From an uncultured Flavobacteriales bacterium (GTDB taxonomy: Bacteria > Bacteroidota > Bacteroidia > Flavobacteriales_G > Salibacteraceae), in the NCBI GenBank assembly GCA_913057205.1, contig CAJXNO010000004.1, forward strand, positions 46,026 to 110,025: a stretch of 64,000 nt of DNA. The letters are read 5' to 3'. Below, piece after piece: positions 6,192 through 14,913 of this stretch; within the stretch, counting starts at the first letter, position 1, and each line of letters opens with the position of its first letter. The position numbers and the translations under genes are program-made. Below the pieces are notes generated by a model that saw nothing but the letters and a program-made list of their open reading frames with translations, did no database searches and was not told where the DNA came from.

Positions 6192-6789
6192 TGAACTCAT
6201 AGCCGCCTTTCTCAGCGCCCCAAACTTGCTTGCCATTGCTATCCCAGCCGCGGTCCCAGCTGATGAGCTTGTCTGCAGTAATCTCTACCTCACTGCTGGC
6301 CACGTAGGCGCCATTCCAATCGTTGTGGCACATATCCACGATGTTGCCGATGAACATTTTCTTCTTCTCATCATAGACCATGTTGATCGAGCAGCCATCC
6401 ATCTCATCAAGGTCTTCTGGTGAAAGATCTTTGAAACGCTTAGGTTTTTCTGCTGCTCCAATGTATTGGCTTGGATCTGGAAGTTCAAATACTCTGCTCA
6501 GAAACTTGTTGGTACCGTGTTCTTCCAGCTTGTAGATGCGCTGCCGATAGGGTTTATCAGGGGTAGATACCAATGCCTGTTCTACATACAGCCAAACGCC
6601 ATCGCCTTGCTTCTGCCAGATCCGTTCCATCTTCAAGCTCACGTTCAGGTAGGCGGTATCACGCTTGGATTGAGCCTCAGAAGTGAAGCTGCCGGTCATG
6701 TACTGCGTTAACTGCTCCATGCTTGCAGGCTGTGCTTCTAGCATAAGACTGCTAAGCATAAAAAATGTGCTGGCGATGATGATTCTCAT
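6181..6789 (-). CDS. CpcT/CpeT (DUF1001) family secreted protein
   Basis: 202 aa with a signal peptide of about 20 residues (ending LEAQ). The mature part has the CpcT/CpeT family blocks: LTQYMTGSFTSEAQS, DGVWLYVEQA, PYRQRIYKL, GCSINMVYDEKKKMFIGN, YVASSEVEI and SWDRGWDSNGKQVWGAEKGGYEF. In cyanobacteria the family attaches bilins to phycobiliproteins. Here there are no phycobiliprotein genes and the protein is exported, so it more likely binds another tetrapyrrole or lipophilic ligand in the periplasm (inference). Convergent with ispE, overlapping 11 nt. Confidence 0.85.
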   Translation of the reverse strand: MRIIIASTFFMLSSLMLEAQPASMEQLTQYMTGSFTSEAQSKRDTAYLNVSLKMERIWQKQGDGVWLYVEQALVSTPDKPYRQRIYKLEEHGTNKFLSRVFELPDPSQYIGAAEKPKRFKDLSPEDLDEMDGCSINMVYDEKKKMFIGNIVDMCHNDWNGAYVASSEVEITADKLISWDRGWDSNGKQVWGAEKGGYEFIKQ

Positions 6790-6820
6790 GCCTCAAAGAA
6801 AGGGAATAATAGAATGGATT

Positions 6821-8263
6821 CTACTGCGATGTAGCTTCGGATCCTTCTTTGATCGAAGGCTTACAGCCGAACAGCTCACCTTCACTGATCATCTTGGCTA
6901 CAATGCTCGGAACCATGTAATCCCAGCCGTCATCGTTATCCTTGATCATGCGTACTACGTGATCAGAATAGATGTGCAGGATGTCTTTGTTCGAGCAACG
7001 GATCTTCTCGATCTTGCCTTTTAACTTCAGGTAATCCAAGAGGTAATACAATGCAGGATCATCGAGTTCAAGGTCGTCTAAGGTGCGAAGGGTTTCACCG
7101 TCTTCTGCCAAGGCTGGATAGACATACAACTTAACGTTTCGTCCGAAAAGGATACCGTAAGACTCAAGGAGTCGACCTTTCAGGCGATCGTAGTATTGAT
7201 CGTCGAAGATGAGCTTAAGGTTATCTACCCCTAAGATCACACCTACCTTGCGGTTGCGTACGGAGTCGCTGAGATAGGAAACCAAGGTGTAGTACTTCTG
7301 GTAGTTAGAGATCAAGACGGTATATCCGAGGCTACCAATGATGTCAACGCGATCCAGGAAGTCCTTCTCGTCGATCTTACCATCTGCGCTGAGGTCTTTC
7401 ATGGTCAATTCAAACAGCACTTGGATGCGGTCTACATCCACATCCTCTTCCTTGCGGAACTCTTTCAAGCCCATCTTGAGCATGTCAAGGTTCACGTGGG
7501 TGAGTGGACGGAAGCGTCCGCGCAATACCAAAATGTTCTTCTTGTAAAGGGCTTGTGAAGCTTGGAGAACATCGCCGTCTGGACCGAACATGGCGGCATC
7601 TGTCATGCCGTTCTTCACCAACTTCAGGCTCATGACGCGATTATCAATGTACTGAAAGTCCGGACCCGAGAGCCGGAACATATCGATCTCGATGCGTCCT
7701 TGTCCTAACCCATCGAGCAAGCTCATGAGCAGTTGCTCGGGATCGTTGGCATAATTGTAAACACCGTAGATCAGGTTAACACCCACACGGCCCAATGCTT
7801 TTTGCTGCATCAAGCCGTCGTTGTCGTTCATCACAACGTGAAAAACACATTCATTGGGTTCTGCACCTGGCTTTAATTGAAAGCGCAAGCCGATCCATCC
7901 GTGCCCTTTGTTTGTCTTGTAATAGTTGAGGATCTCCACCGTATTCGCGAACGCGAAGAAGCGTGTATCGTCTTTTCGGTGCTGAAGTTTATCGGTAAGG
8001 TTGTTGAACTCGGTATCGAGCATGGTGATCAAGCGCGGCTCGGCCACGTATTTCTTTGATGCACCGTAAACCGAATCAGAGATCTTCATGTCATAAGCCG
8101 AGTGGGTCTGTGCAATGGTTCCAGAAGCACCACCCGCCGCAAAGAAATTGGCCGATACTTCTTGTCCTGCCCCAATCTCTGCAAAAGACCCGTAAATGCC
8201 TGAATCCAGGTTAATGCTGAGGGCTTTCTCCTTAACTCCAATCCGTCTTTCGATGTTCTTCAT
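6821..8263 (-). CDS. Conserved Bacteroidota protein of unknown function (480 aa)
   Basis: 480 aa from the ATG at 8263 (MKNIERRIGVKEKAL); a 9-codon longer start exists but the shorter one fits homologues I remember. No signal peptide or membrane segment. Recognisable blocks: FAEIGAGQEVSANFFAAGGASGTIA near the N-terminus, YGVYNYANDPEQLL, MSLKLVKNGMTDA, FRPLTHVNLDML and ADGKIDEKDFLDRVDIIGSLG, then a C-terminal ILHIYSDHVVRMIKDNDDGW. Such proteins are sometimes mislabelled as TonB receptors or nucleotidyltransferases; I see no support for either. Likely a cytoplasmic protein of unknown role. Confidence 0.8.
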   Translation of the reverse strand: MKNIERRIGVKEKALSINLDSGIYGSFAEIGAGQEVSANFFAAGGASGTIAQTHSAYDMKISDSVYGASKKYVAEPRLITMLDTEFNNLTDKLQHRKDDTRFFAFANTVEILNYYKTNKGHGWIGLRFQLKPGAEPNECVFHVVMNDNDGLMQQKALGRVGVNLIYGVYNYANDPEQLLMSLLDGLGQGRIEIDMFRLSGPDFQYIDNRVMSLKLVKNGMTDAAMFGPDGDVLQASQALYKKNILVLRGRFRPLTHVNLDMLKMGLKEFRKEEDVDVDRIQVLFELTMKDLSADGKIDEKDFLDRVDIIGSLGYTVLISNYQKYYTLVSYLSDSVRNRKVGVILGVDNLKLIFDDQYYDRLKGRLLESYGILFGRNVKLYVYPALAEDGETLRTLDDLELDDPALYYLLDYLKLKGKIEKIRCSNKDILHIYSDHVVRMIKDNDDGWDYMVPSIVAKMISEGELFGCKPSIKEGSEATSQ

Positions 8264-8293
8264 GACTCTAATTGATCGATGTACTCTCAAAGC

Positions 8294-8387
8294 TAGCGGA
8301 CTGCATTGACAATCGCTAGTCTATTCGACAAAGGTGAGGTGCCTAGCGATAGGAAACGCTATTCCTGTGTTAAATGTTGTCGAATAA
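8294..8387. other. Intergenic palindrome cluster, possible structured leader
   Basis: Upstream of the 480-aa gene: CTAGCG (8294-8299) pairs with CGCTAG (8315-8320); TATTCGACAA (8323-8332) pairs perfectly with TTGTCGAATA (8378-8387) and encloses the hairpin AGGAA-ACGCTA-TTCCT (8352-8367). A further CTAGCG occurs at 8344-8349. On the minus strand CACCTTTG, a near -7 box, lies at 8331-8338 within the structure. No coding potential seen. Confidence 0.4.
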
Positions 8388-8460
8388 CCCAGGATAGGGG
8401 AATTTGCATGGATTATTCTAAAAGGAACACGAACCATGTAACCGAAAGGTGCCAAAACGA

Positions 8461-8490
8461 AAAAACCTCCCAACAGACGGGAGGTTTCAC
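8461..8490 (-). terminator. Rho-independent terminator of the PKD/T9SS gene
   Basis: AAACCTCCC (8463-8471) and GGGAGGTTT (8479-8487) form a perfect 9-bp stem with a 7-nt loop. On the minus strand the stem is followed by a run of T (TTTTTTCG), 25 bp after the stop codon of the gene ending at 8512. Confidence 0.85.
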
Positions 8491-8511
8491 GTTAATCTAT
8501 GTGTTGTGGGT

Positions 8512-10797
8512 TTATTGAACCACCAACGGCAATTTCAAGCGTGTGCCGTCGGCTTCTTGGAGTTCTACAAAGTAGATCCCTTGCTGAAGACCATTTACGT
8601 TGAATTGAACTTGACCTTGTACTTGGTCTCCTTGCAGGTCAACGAGCTTTCCATCAACCGAGAATAAACGGATCTGCGTGATCGTTCGGCCTTCTGGCGC
8701 TTCAATCATTACAAGGTCGGTTGCTGGGTTCGGCATGATGGTGTAGACCAACAGTTGAGCCTCGCTCATACCTACTACCAAGTTTTCTAGTTCAAGATCC
8801 GCGCAGTAGAGTGGTGCGCTGCCGATGGCGTTGGAAGCCTTCAAGCATACTTCAAACGTACCTCCTGTGTTGGGGTAAACGTGCGAAGGATTAACGGCAT
8901 TGGAAGAGTCATTGCCCGTTCCAAAATACCAAGTATAGAAGGTTTGTGGTGGATTGCCTGCTGCCGTTTGGTTATCAAAAGACACGATGTTGTTCGCCAA
9001 AACTTCGTACTCAAAAAACGGGATAGGCAATTGGTTGTCAATGGAAACCACGTTGCACGTTGTATCACTACCGTATTGGTTCGATGCGATCAGGCATACC
9101 GTGTAGTCGTCTGCCAAGCTGTAGGTGTGGGTGGGTTCTTGCTGTGTACTCGAATTTCCATCTCCAAAATCCCATGACCAGCTGGTGGGATTGTTCTGGC
9201 TGTTTTCATCGAAGAATACTGTGGGATCATTCGTAAGGTCTGGGTTGAACGATGCGATTGGGGGGCCATTCGTGATGACTACATCTTCGCAATGTTCATC
9301 GCTGGTGCCGATCGCGTTACTTGCGATCAAGCATACCTCGTAGGTTCCAGATTGAGGAAACGTGTGGGTTGGGTTTTGTACCGTAGAGGTAGTTCCATCA
9401 TCAAAATCCCAGAGCCAAGCATTGGGGTTGTTGGTGGAAAGGTCTGTAAATACAATCGTGGGATCATTCGCAGCATCATAGCTGTAATCCGCTACGGGTG
9501 CAAAAGCAGGTTCAGTGGTCACCGCTCTAAAGTGGTAGGTGGTGGTGGCATTGGCCCAATTGCCCGTATTGTTCAGCGTTTTTCCTCGGTTGTTGGTTCC
9601 TGTGGTTTGACACACCCAAGCAGAACCGTTGGGTACTTCAAAACCGATGAAAATATCCCCTTCCAGGCTATCCAGCTGTGATGCCAGCGGACGCAGGTCT
9701 ACCCGGGTCATGCGCTGTGGCTCCAACAAGTTAGCATCAGGAAATACGTTGAATGGTGTGATCAAGTCTGTGCCAGGGTTACCGTTGTTATCAGACCACA
9801 CATGAATTTCAATACTGTCTGTCGGATTGTTGATATCTACATAGTTGCGGATGAGCGCAGTGGTTAGGGTAGAATTTCCATCCAATGTGATGCGGTTGGC
9901 TACGCCCGTTAGAAAACCCGCAGAGGTGAAATTGGCTACGGTATTCACCACGCCATTGTCATGGCTGATGTAATTACCCGCCACGTACTGGTAAATCTCG
10001 CTGAACGATGTGTTGCTGGTAGGTGCAGAGTCAACGGCCGTAATGGAATAGTCTACATAGGCCCCTGCCTGCTGCGGTGGAATAGCGAAAGTGTACACAT
10101 TGCCATTGGTATCGTAAGGGGTGAGCGTCATTTGTGGACCAGCATCTACGTTGTAGGTCATGATCGCACTGGCTACTCCTGAGATATCGGTGATGGTGAC
10201 ATTTCGGAAATTGGTATCGGCTTGTCCCTCAAAGTGTGGGTCAGGGTTATGTACGATCAGCGGAGGGGCATTATCCACCGTATCACTTACGATCCGAAAA
10301 CTATCGATGAAGATACCATCGGCTTGATAGGCGGCATCGGTGTAGAAACGGAAACGCAACTTCACTTGACTGTTGCCCACGAAACCACCAGCGTTTACGG
10401 TCAGGTCGGTCCAGTTGGTTAGGTTGTTCTCCCCATTGAAGGTGTGGATGATCGTCCACGTGCTGCCATTATCATCAGACATCTCCAAGTAGCAATAATC
10501 AAAACCATTCTCAATGTCGAACTTGGTACGCATGTGCACATTTGCGTCTAAGGCACTGGTAAGGTCAAAACTGTTGGTGATGGTAGCGAAAGTGGTTTGC
10601 ATGTTGTTGTAGAGCCCTGCCGGACTATCGGCCAACGAGTTAGACCCGTTGTAGGCCTGTGTGGTAGTGGTTCCCCATTGTCCGGTAAGCGTCCAGGCAC
10701 CAAGGCCACCCTCAAAATCGTCTGTGAAAACAGTGGTTTGTGCAAAGCTGCTGGCAAAGAAGAATACAGCAACCAGCAAGGAGTATAGCTTTCTCAT
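8512..10797 (-). CDS. Secreted PKD-repeat protein with T9SS type A sorting domain
   Basis: 761 aa from the ATG at 10797, chosen because it begins a clear signal peptide (MRKLYSLLVAVFFFASSFAQ). Residues 25-175 form a jelly-roll segment (DDFEGGLGAW ... CYLEMSDDNGSTW ... GIFIDSFRI) like the choice-of-anchor or immune-inhibitor-A type; the next 270 residues are beta-rich. Three PKD domains follow, with WDFDDGTTSTVQNPTHTF, WDFGDGNSSTQQEPTHTY and a divergent WYFGTGNDSSNAVNPSHVY. The last 80 residues are a T9SS domain (IMPNPATD ... LKLPLVVQ). No catalytic motif is visible, so an adhesive or binding surface protein is likely. Divergent from csaA with 35 bp between. Confidence 0.88.
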   Translation of the reverse strand: MRKLYSLLVAVFFFASSFAQTTVFTDDFEGGLGAWTLTGQWGTTTTQAYNGSNSLADSPAGLYNNMQTTFATITNSFDLTSALDANVHMRTKFDIENGFDYCYLEMSDDNGSTWTIIHTFNGENNLTNWTDLTVNAGGFVGNSQVKLRFRFYTDAAYQADGIFIDSFRIVSDTVDNAPPLIVHNPDPHFEGQADTNFRNVTITDISGVASAIMTYNVDAGPQMTLTPYDTNGNVYTFAIPPQQAGAYVDYSITAVDSAPTSNTSFSEIYQYVAGNYISHDNGVVNTVANFTSAGFLTGVANRITLDGNSTLTTALIRNYVDINNPTDSIEIHVWSDNNGNPGTDLITPFNVFPDANLLEPQRMTRVDLRPLASQLDSLEGDIFIGFEVPNGSAWVCQTTGTNNRGKTLNNTGNWANATTTYHFRAVTTEPAFAPVADYSYDAANDPTIVFTDLSTNNPNAWLWDFDDGTTSTVQNPTHTFPQSGTYEVCLIASNAIGTSDEHCEDVVITNGPPIASFNPDLTNDPTVFFDENSQNNPTSWSWDFGDGNSSTQQEPTHTYSLADDYTVCLIASNQYGSDTTCNVVSIDNQLPIPFFEYEVLANNIVSFDNQTAAGNPPQTFYTWYFGTGNDSSNAVNPSHVYPNTGGTFEVCLKASNAIGSAPLYCADLELENLVVGMSEAQLLVYTIMPNPATDLVMIEAPEGRTITQIRLFSVDGKLVDLQGDQVQGQVQFNVNGLQQGIYFVELQEADGTRLKLPLVVQ

Positions 10798-10832
10798 GTT
10801 GTTTAGGTTTGTCTCGAATATAATCAAAGCAT

Positions 10833-11186
10833 ATGACTGCATCGCATGAGATAGGTCAGGCTTATTGGTCTGATCTTGAATCCCTTGACATTCGCGTCGG
10901 CACCATCCAAGAGATTGCGCCGTTTCCAGCGGCGAAGAAACCGGCTTGGAAACTTTGGGTCGATTTTGGGCCAAGCATCGGAATAAAGAAATCGAGTGCG
11001 CAGATCAAGTCGCTTTACGATGAAGCATCTTTGCAGGGAAGACAGGTGCTAGCTGTGGTGAATTTTCCGCCGAAACAGATCGGGAACTTTATGAGTGAAT
11101 GCCTTGTTCTAGGTGTCTATGCAGACGATGGGGTGGTCTTGATCACGCCTGATCGTCCGTGCAAGAATGGAGATAAACTCGGCTGA
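10833..11186 (+). CDS. csaA: tRNA-binding protein CsaA-like
   Basis: 117 aa, a single OB-fold tRNA-binding domain of the CsaA/Arc1p/TRBP111 type. Diagnostic blocks are LESLDIRVGTI, WKLWVDFG, GIKKSSAQIKSLY, VVNFPPKQIGNFMSE and CLVLGV. CsaA is a small dimeric protein with reported chaperone-like and tRNA-binding activity; cytoplasmic. Its TGA overlaps the next start by 1 nt (TGATG), so it is probably cotranscribed with the thioredoxin-like gene. Confidence 0.9.
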   Translation: MTASHEIGQAYWSDLESLDIRVGTIQEIAPFPAAKKPAWKLWVDFGPSIGIKKSSAQIKSLYDEASLQGRQVLAVVNFPPKQIGNFMSECLVLGVYADDGVVLITPDRPCKNGDKLG

Positions 11187-11845
11187 TGCAACAACTCAAA
11201 CAACTCTGGCAGAAACAATGGTTCAAGAATGCGGTATTCTTTTCCTTTTTGGCGATTGCCTTTTTTACGGATCTACCGCGATGGATACAAGTACAGTACG
11301 CGGAGTTCGGACTGGAGCAGCGTGGAAAAATGGAGCAGGTGAAGCAGTCGCCTGAGGTGTTGAACTACGACCTGCGGGTAGAAGACGTAAATGGCGTTGT
11401 GACCCCATGGAACGATTGGAAAGGTGAGCCTATGCTCGTCACTTTCTGGGCGAGCTGGTGCATTCCTTGCCTGGCCGAATTTGGATCCTTCGCTCAGCTG
11501 CATGAGGCCCTGCCGGAATTGCAATTGCGCATGATCAACCTTGAAGATCGCGCTGCGTTTCAGCACTACATGAAGAGCCCCGGTGAATTGTTGCCTTTCT
11601 ATCGACAGGTGACACCGCTGCCGCCCAACATCAATCCAAGCGCTCTGCCGGCAACCTACCTCATCGATGCGGAGGGAAAGCTGATCCTCAAGCGAAACGG
11701 GGCAGCAGATTGGTCAGACCCCACCGTCATTGATCAACTTCGCGCTTACCTGGAGAACTTATCAACATGTACTTCTTACCACCATACCGAAGAGGCATCT
11801 TCAACCGCTACCGAAAAGGCATGCCGGTTACCGAGATGTTCTTGA
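11186..11845 (+). CDS. TlpA/thioredoxin-like membrane-anchored protein
   Basis: 219 aa. An N-terminal hydrophobic segment (NAVFFSFLAIAFFTDL, residues 15-30) looks like a signal anchor. The rest is a thioredoxin fold with the redox motif WASWCIPC (active cysteines spaced CxxC) and the cis-Pro region ALPATYLID. This places it in the TlpA/ResA group of periplasmic thiol oxidoreductases, which reduce cytochrome c or other envelope disulfides. The last 26 codons overlap the next gene if that one starts at 11767; this tail is rich in Ser, Thr and Cys and does not look conserved. Confidence 0.85.
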   Translation: MQQLKQLWQKQWFKNAVFFSFLAIAFFTDLPRWIQVQYAEFGLEQRGKMEQVKQSPEVLNYDLRVEDVNGVVTPWNDWKGEPMLVTFWASWCIPCLAEFGSFAQLHEALPELQLRMINLEDRAAFQHYMKSPGELLPFYRQVTPLPPNINPSALPATYLIDAEGKLILKRNGAADWSDPTVIDQLRAYLENLSTCTSYHHTEEASSTATEKACRLPRCS

Positions 11846-12681
11846 AAGACCTCGATGTTATGCTTCGAAACCTGAGCCATGCGCTTCGAACCGGTAAGCC
11901 AAGACCGCGCATGCTGGTGCATCCGCATTTTCCGAGCCGGGGAGGAACCATCTTCCGCATTGCAAAAGCGCTGGGTTATGAGGTGACGAATAAGATCTCC
12001 AGGGGCGCTCAAGTGGCGATCTATTGGGAATACGCTACGGTGAGGGAGGAGTACACTGCGTTAGAACAACTCCATGCGGACGGACAACAGATCATCAACC
12101 TTCAACACCGAGATATTTCTAAGGATGTGGTGGATGAGCAAATGCTCGAGTCCTTCGGCTACAGTACCAAGATCGATCCCACGACCCATCAGGGAAAAGC
12201 CGTGCGGAAGAGTAAGACCAATGCAGTACACGATGGCACCTTGGTCGATTGTCCGTGCGAGCCAGAGGCTGGATTCATCTATCAGAAGTTCATCGATAGC
12301 TCGGTGAACGAGCGAGAGGTGATGGACCTGCGCATTCCGATCATGGGGAATGAGATTCCTCACCTTTACCTGAATTACCGCAACAACGGTGAACGCTTCA
12401 AGAATGTGCCAGATCGGGCTGAATTATGTATGGAGATCACAGATCAGCTTTCCACGGAAGAAATCACGCAGTTGCTTCGGTTTGCTGAGGTCAGTGGCAT
12501 GGAATTCGGAGAGCTGGACGTGCTGCGCGACTGTAACGACCACCGACTTTATGTGGTGGATGCCAACAACACGCCCCAAGGTCCACCAAAGCACCTAGCA
12601 CCTGAAGCTAAAAAGGTGGCGATCGCTTCTTATGCGGCTTCTTTCAAACGTCAGTTTATTCAGCGTCAACCTCAGGCTTGA
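11767..12681 (+). CDS. ATP-grasp-like protein of unknown specificity
   Basis: 304 aa. No signal peptide. The C-terminal half has features of ATP-grasp proteins: GFIYQKFIDSSV, GMEFGELDVLRD and LYVVDANNTPQGPP, where the acidic and Asn residues would bind Mg-ATP; the N-terminal part (LVHPHFPSRGGTIFRIAKALGY) may be the preATP-grasp region. I cannot name a substrate. The ATG at 11767 lies 79 nt inside the thioredoxin-like gene in another frame; a start at 11821 (MPVTEMFL) would reduce the overlap to 25 nt. Its 3' end overlaps the convergent peptidase gene by 26 nt. Confidence 0.65.
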   Translation: MYFLPPYRRGIFNRYRKGMPVTEMFLKDLDVMLRNLSHALRTGKPRPRMLVHPHFPSRGGTIFRIAKALGYEVTNKISRGAQVAIYWEYATVREEYTALEQLHADGQQIINLQHRDISKDVVDEQMLESFGYSTKIDPTTHQGKAVRKSKTNAVHDGTLVDCPCEPEAGFIYQKFIDSSVNEREVMDLRIPIMGNEIPHLYLNYRNNGERFKNVPDRAELCMEITDQLSTEEITQLLRFAEVSGMEFGELDVLRDCNDHRLYVVDANNTPQGPPKHLAPEAKKVAIASYAASFKRQFIQRQPQA

Positions 12682-14869
12682 TGCGCTCAAGGGCGTAGTC
12701 CAGCACTTTTTCCATCAAGTGGTACCGATCCCAGCCACGCACGTTGTGTGGGTGCTCCGGATAGATGAAATAGTCGAGTTGCTTGTCTTGGTCTACACAT
12801 GCCTTCACCAATCTCTGGCTGTGTTGCCACACCACTACGTCATCAACGGTGCCGTGGATTACCAATAGGTCATCTTCCAACGACCCTACGCGTTCAACTA
12901 AGTTAGCCTTGGCAAAGCCCTCAGGGTTCGCCTCCGGGGTATCCATGTAGCGCTCGGTATACATGACTTCGTAGAGCGACCAGTCGCAAACCGGTCCGCC
13001 AGCAATCCCTGCTTGAAAGGTGCCCGGGAAGGAGAGGAGCATGTTGATGGTCATGAAACCACCGTAACTCCAGCCATGCACCGCCATGCGATCCATGTCG
13101 ATGTAGCCCTGATCTGTGAGGTAGTTCACGAAGTCGATCTGGTCGGTCATTTCAACGGCACCCAAATTTCTGAAGTTGCTCTGTTCAAAGTCGAGGCCAC
13201 GGTTGTTGGAGCCGCGGTTATCTACCGTTGCCACGATCACGCCTTGCTCTGCCAGCCAATACATCCAGAGCGGCGCAGCAGCCAAGTAGTAATCGCGAAC
13301 CAGTTGAGCATGCGGACCGCCATACACATAGAGAAAGAGTGGATACTTCTTATTAGGATCAAAGTCGGATGGTTTGATGACCCTTCCGTAGAGGTTGTAC
13401 TCTGGTTTCGCCAGCGTAATGAGCTCGGGTTTGCGAATGCCAAGTTGATCGGTAGGATCGGCGGCAGTCAGCAAGCGCTTGAGCTCCTTTCCATCGGTAT
13501 CGTACAAGGTGGTCATCCATGGATTTTCAATGCTTGAGAAGTGCTCGTAGATCATGGTACCATCTGCACTCAAAGCTCCCATGTGGGTGCCTTTGTCTGA
13601 CTGGATGATGCGTTTCTCGCCGGTGGCGTAGTTGATGGCATAAGTGAAGCGGTGAAGCGCATTGTGGGTATCATCCCTCTTGTCAAATTCCAAGGTCACT
13701 TCGCCCGTTCCTTCCACAAAGAGGGTTTGGCTTCCCTCATGAAAACCAAGGATGCTTTCTACTTCCCAGCGACCATAGGTGAGTTGCCTCAGTTGCTCTC
13801 CATTGGTGTTGTAGACGTAAAGATGATCAAAGCCATCGCGCTCGCTGTGCCACAGGAATTCGTTCGTATTGTTTGGGATGAAGTACAAGCCATGCTCCGG
13901 TTCTACGTAGGCATCATCCTTCTCTTCGAATAACGTGAGGTCGAATGAACCATCCTTTGCGTTGTATCGGTTTAGCTTTATGTGGTTTTGATCACGGTTC
14001 AATACGCCAACATAGATCGCATCGCTCGCCGGCGACCAGGTAACGGCGGTGAGGTATTGTTCCTTCGGCTCGCCGGTTTTAAGCGGTGTTGATGCTTTGG
14101 TCTTCGGATCGAACACCTCGATGGTGACGTGGTGACTGGTACCACCTGCCATCGGATATTTGATGTTGTTCAGGCTCGCCGGGGTAGTGGTGATGTCCAC
14201 CAATGGATAATCCGTAACCATTGTCTCATCCATGCGGTAGTAGGCGATCTTCTGGTGATCAGGCGCCCAGAAGAGTCCGCCCGTGATGCCGAATTCACTG
14301 CGGTGAACGGCCTGTCCGTAAACAATGCCCTCGCCACCATCTTTGGTGAGCTGAATCGCTTCTTTGTCCAGTGCTTGGTAGTACAGGTTGTTATCTTGGA
14401 GGTATACACATGCGCTGCGATCTCCGCAAAAACTGATGTTAGAAGCGCCCTCTGGCAGATCATACATCAGGATAGCTTTCTCTTGGTTCCGGTCATAGCG
14501 GAGGTACTTATTGCCACTCTGCAAGAACAGTTCATCGTTGTTGAGCCACTGAATACGAGGAAAGGCTGTGAAGCTTACCTCATAGGCGTTGCACGCTTTA
14601 TTCAGGTCATCCAATGCAATCATCTGCATCTCTTTGTTCGCCGCTCCTTCATACAACAACAGGTATTTCTCTCCTTCGCGTTCACCAATGGTGCTGTAGG
14701 TATGTCCTTCAGGCAACCACTGCAGCTGCTCGGGTCGAGTAGGATAGTAGTCGGAATACGCCTTCAGCATGGCGTCCTTCAAGGTGAAGGAGCTTTCTTG
14801 TGCTGAAGCGATCTGTAAGGTCGGGAGCAACGTGATCAGCAATAGGAGGGAAGTGCGCATGAACTTCAT
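12656..14869 (-). CDS. Dipeptidyl peptidase IV-like serine peptidase (S9B)
   Basis: About 737 aa from the ATG at 14869 (MKFMRTSLLLLI); nearby in-frame ATGs at 14872 and 14881 are alternatives. Signal peptide ends near SAQ. The N-terminal beta-propeller (DPPIV_N) covers about residues 60-480 and includes the double-Glu-like VYVEPEHG and YRMDE regions. The C-terminal alpha/beta hydrolase has the catalytic Ser in GWSYGGF, Asp in VIHGTVDDVV and His in PEHPHNVRG. It removes X-Pro dipeptides from peptide N-termini in the periplasm, supporting peptide feeding. Length fits the bacterial family. Confidence 0.93.
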   Translation of the reverse strand: MKFMRTSLLLLITLLPTLQIASAQESSFTLKDAMLKAYSDYYPTRPEQLQWLPEGHTYSTIGEREGEKYLLLYEGAANKEMQMIALDDLNKACNAYEVSFTAFPRIQWLNNDELFLQSGNKYLRYDRNQEKAILMYDLPEGASNISFCGDRSACVYLQDNNLYYQALDKEAIQLTKDGGEGIVYGQAVHRSEFGITGGLFWAPDHQKIAYYRMDETMVTDYPLVDITTTPASLNNIKYPMAGGTSHHVTIEVFDPKTKASTPLKTGEPKEQYLTAVTWSPASDAIYVGVLNRDQNHIKLNRYNAKDGSFDLTLFEEKDDAYVEPEHGLYFIPNNTNEFLWHSERDGFDHLYVYNTNGEQLRQLTYGRWEVESILGFHEGSQTLFVEGTGEVTLEFDKRDDTHNALHRFTYAINYATGEKRIIQSDKGTHMGALSADGTMIYEHFSSIENPWMTTLYDTDGKELKRLLTAADPTDQLGIRKPELITLAKPEYNLYGRVIKPSDFDPNKKYPLFLYVYGGPHAQLVRDYYLAAAPLWMYWLAEQGVIVATVDNRGSNNRGLDFEQSNFRNLGAVEMTDQIDFVNYLTDQGYIDMDRMAVHGWSYGGFMTINMLLSFPGTFQAGIAGGPVCDWSLYEVMYTERYMDTPEANPEGFAKANLVERVGSLEDDLLVIHGTVDDVVVWQHSQRLVKACVDQDKQLDYFIYPEHPHNVRGWDRYHLMEKVLDYALERIKPEVDAE

Positions 14870-14913
14870 CATAGAGTGCATTGGTTAAGAAGCCAAAAGT
14901 AACCGCAGATCAC

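Noticed and set aside
10798..10974. N-terminal extension of the PKD/T9SS protein
   Set aside because: It would run through csaA on the opposite strand; the ATG at 10797 begins a clear signal peptide.
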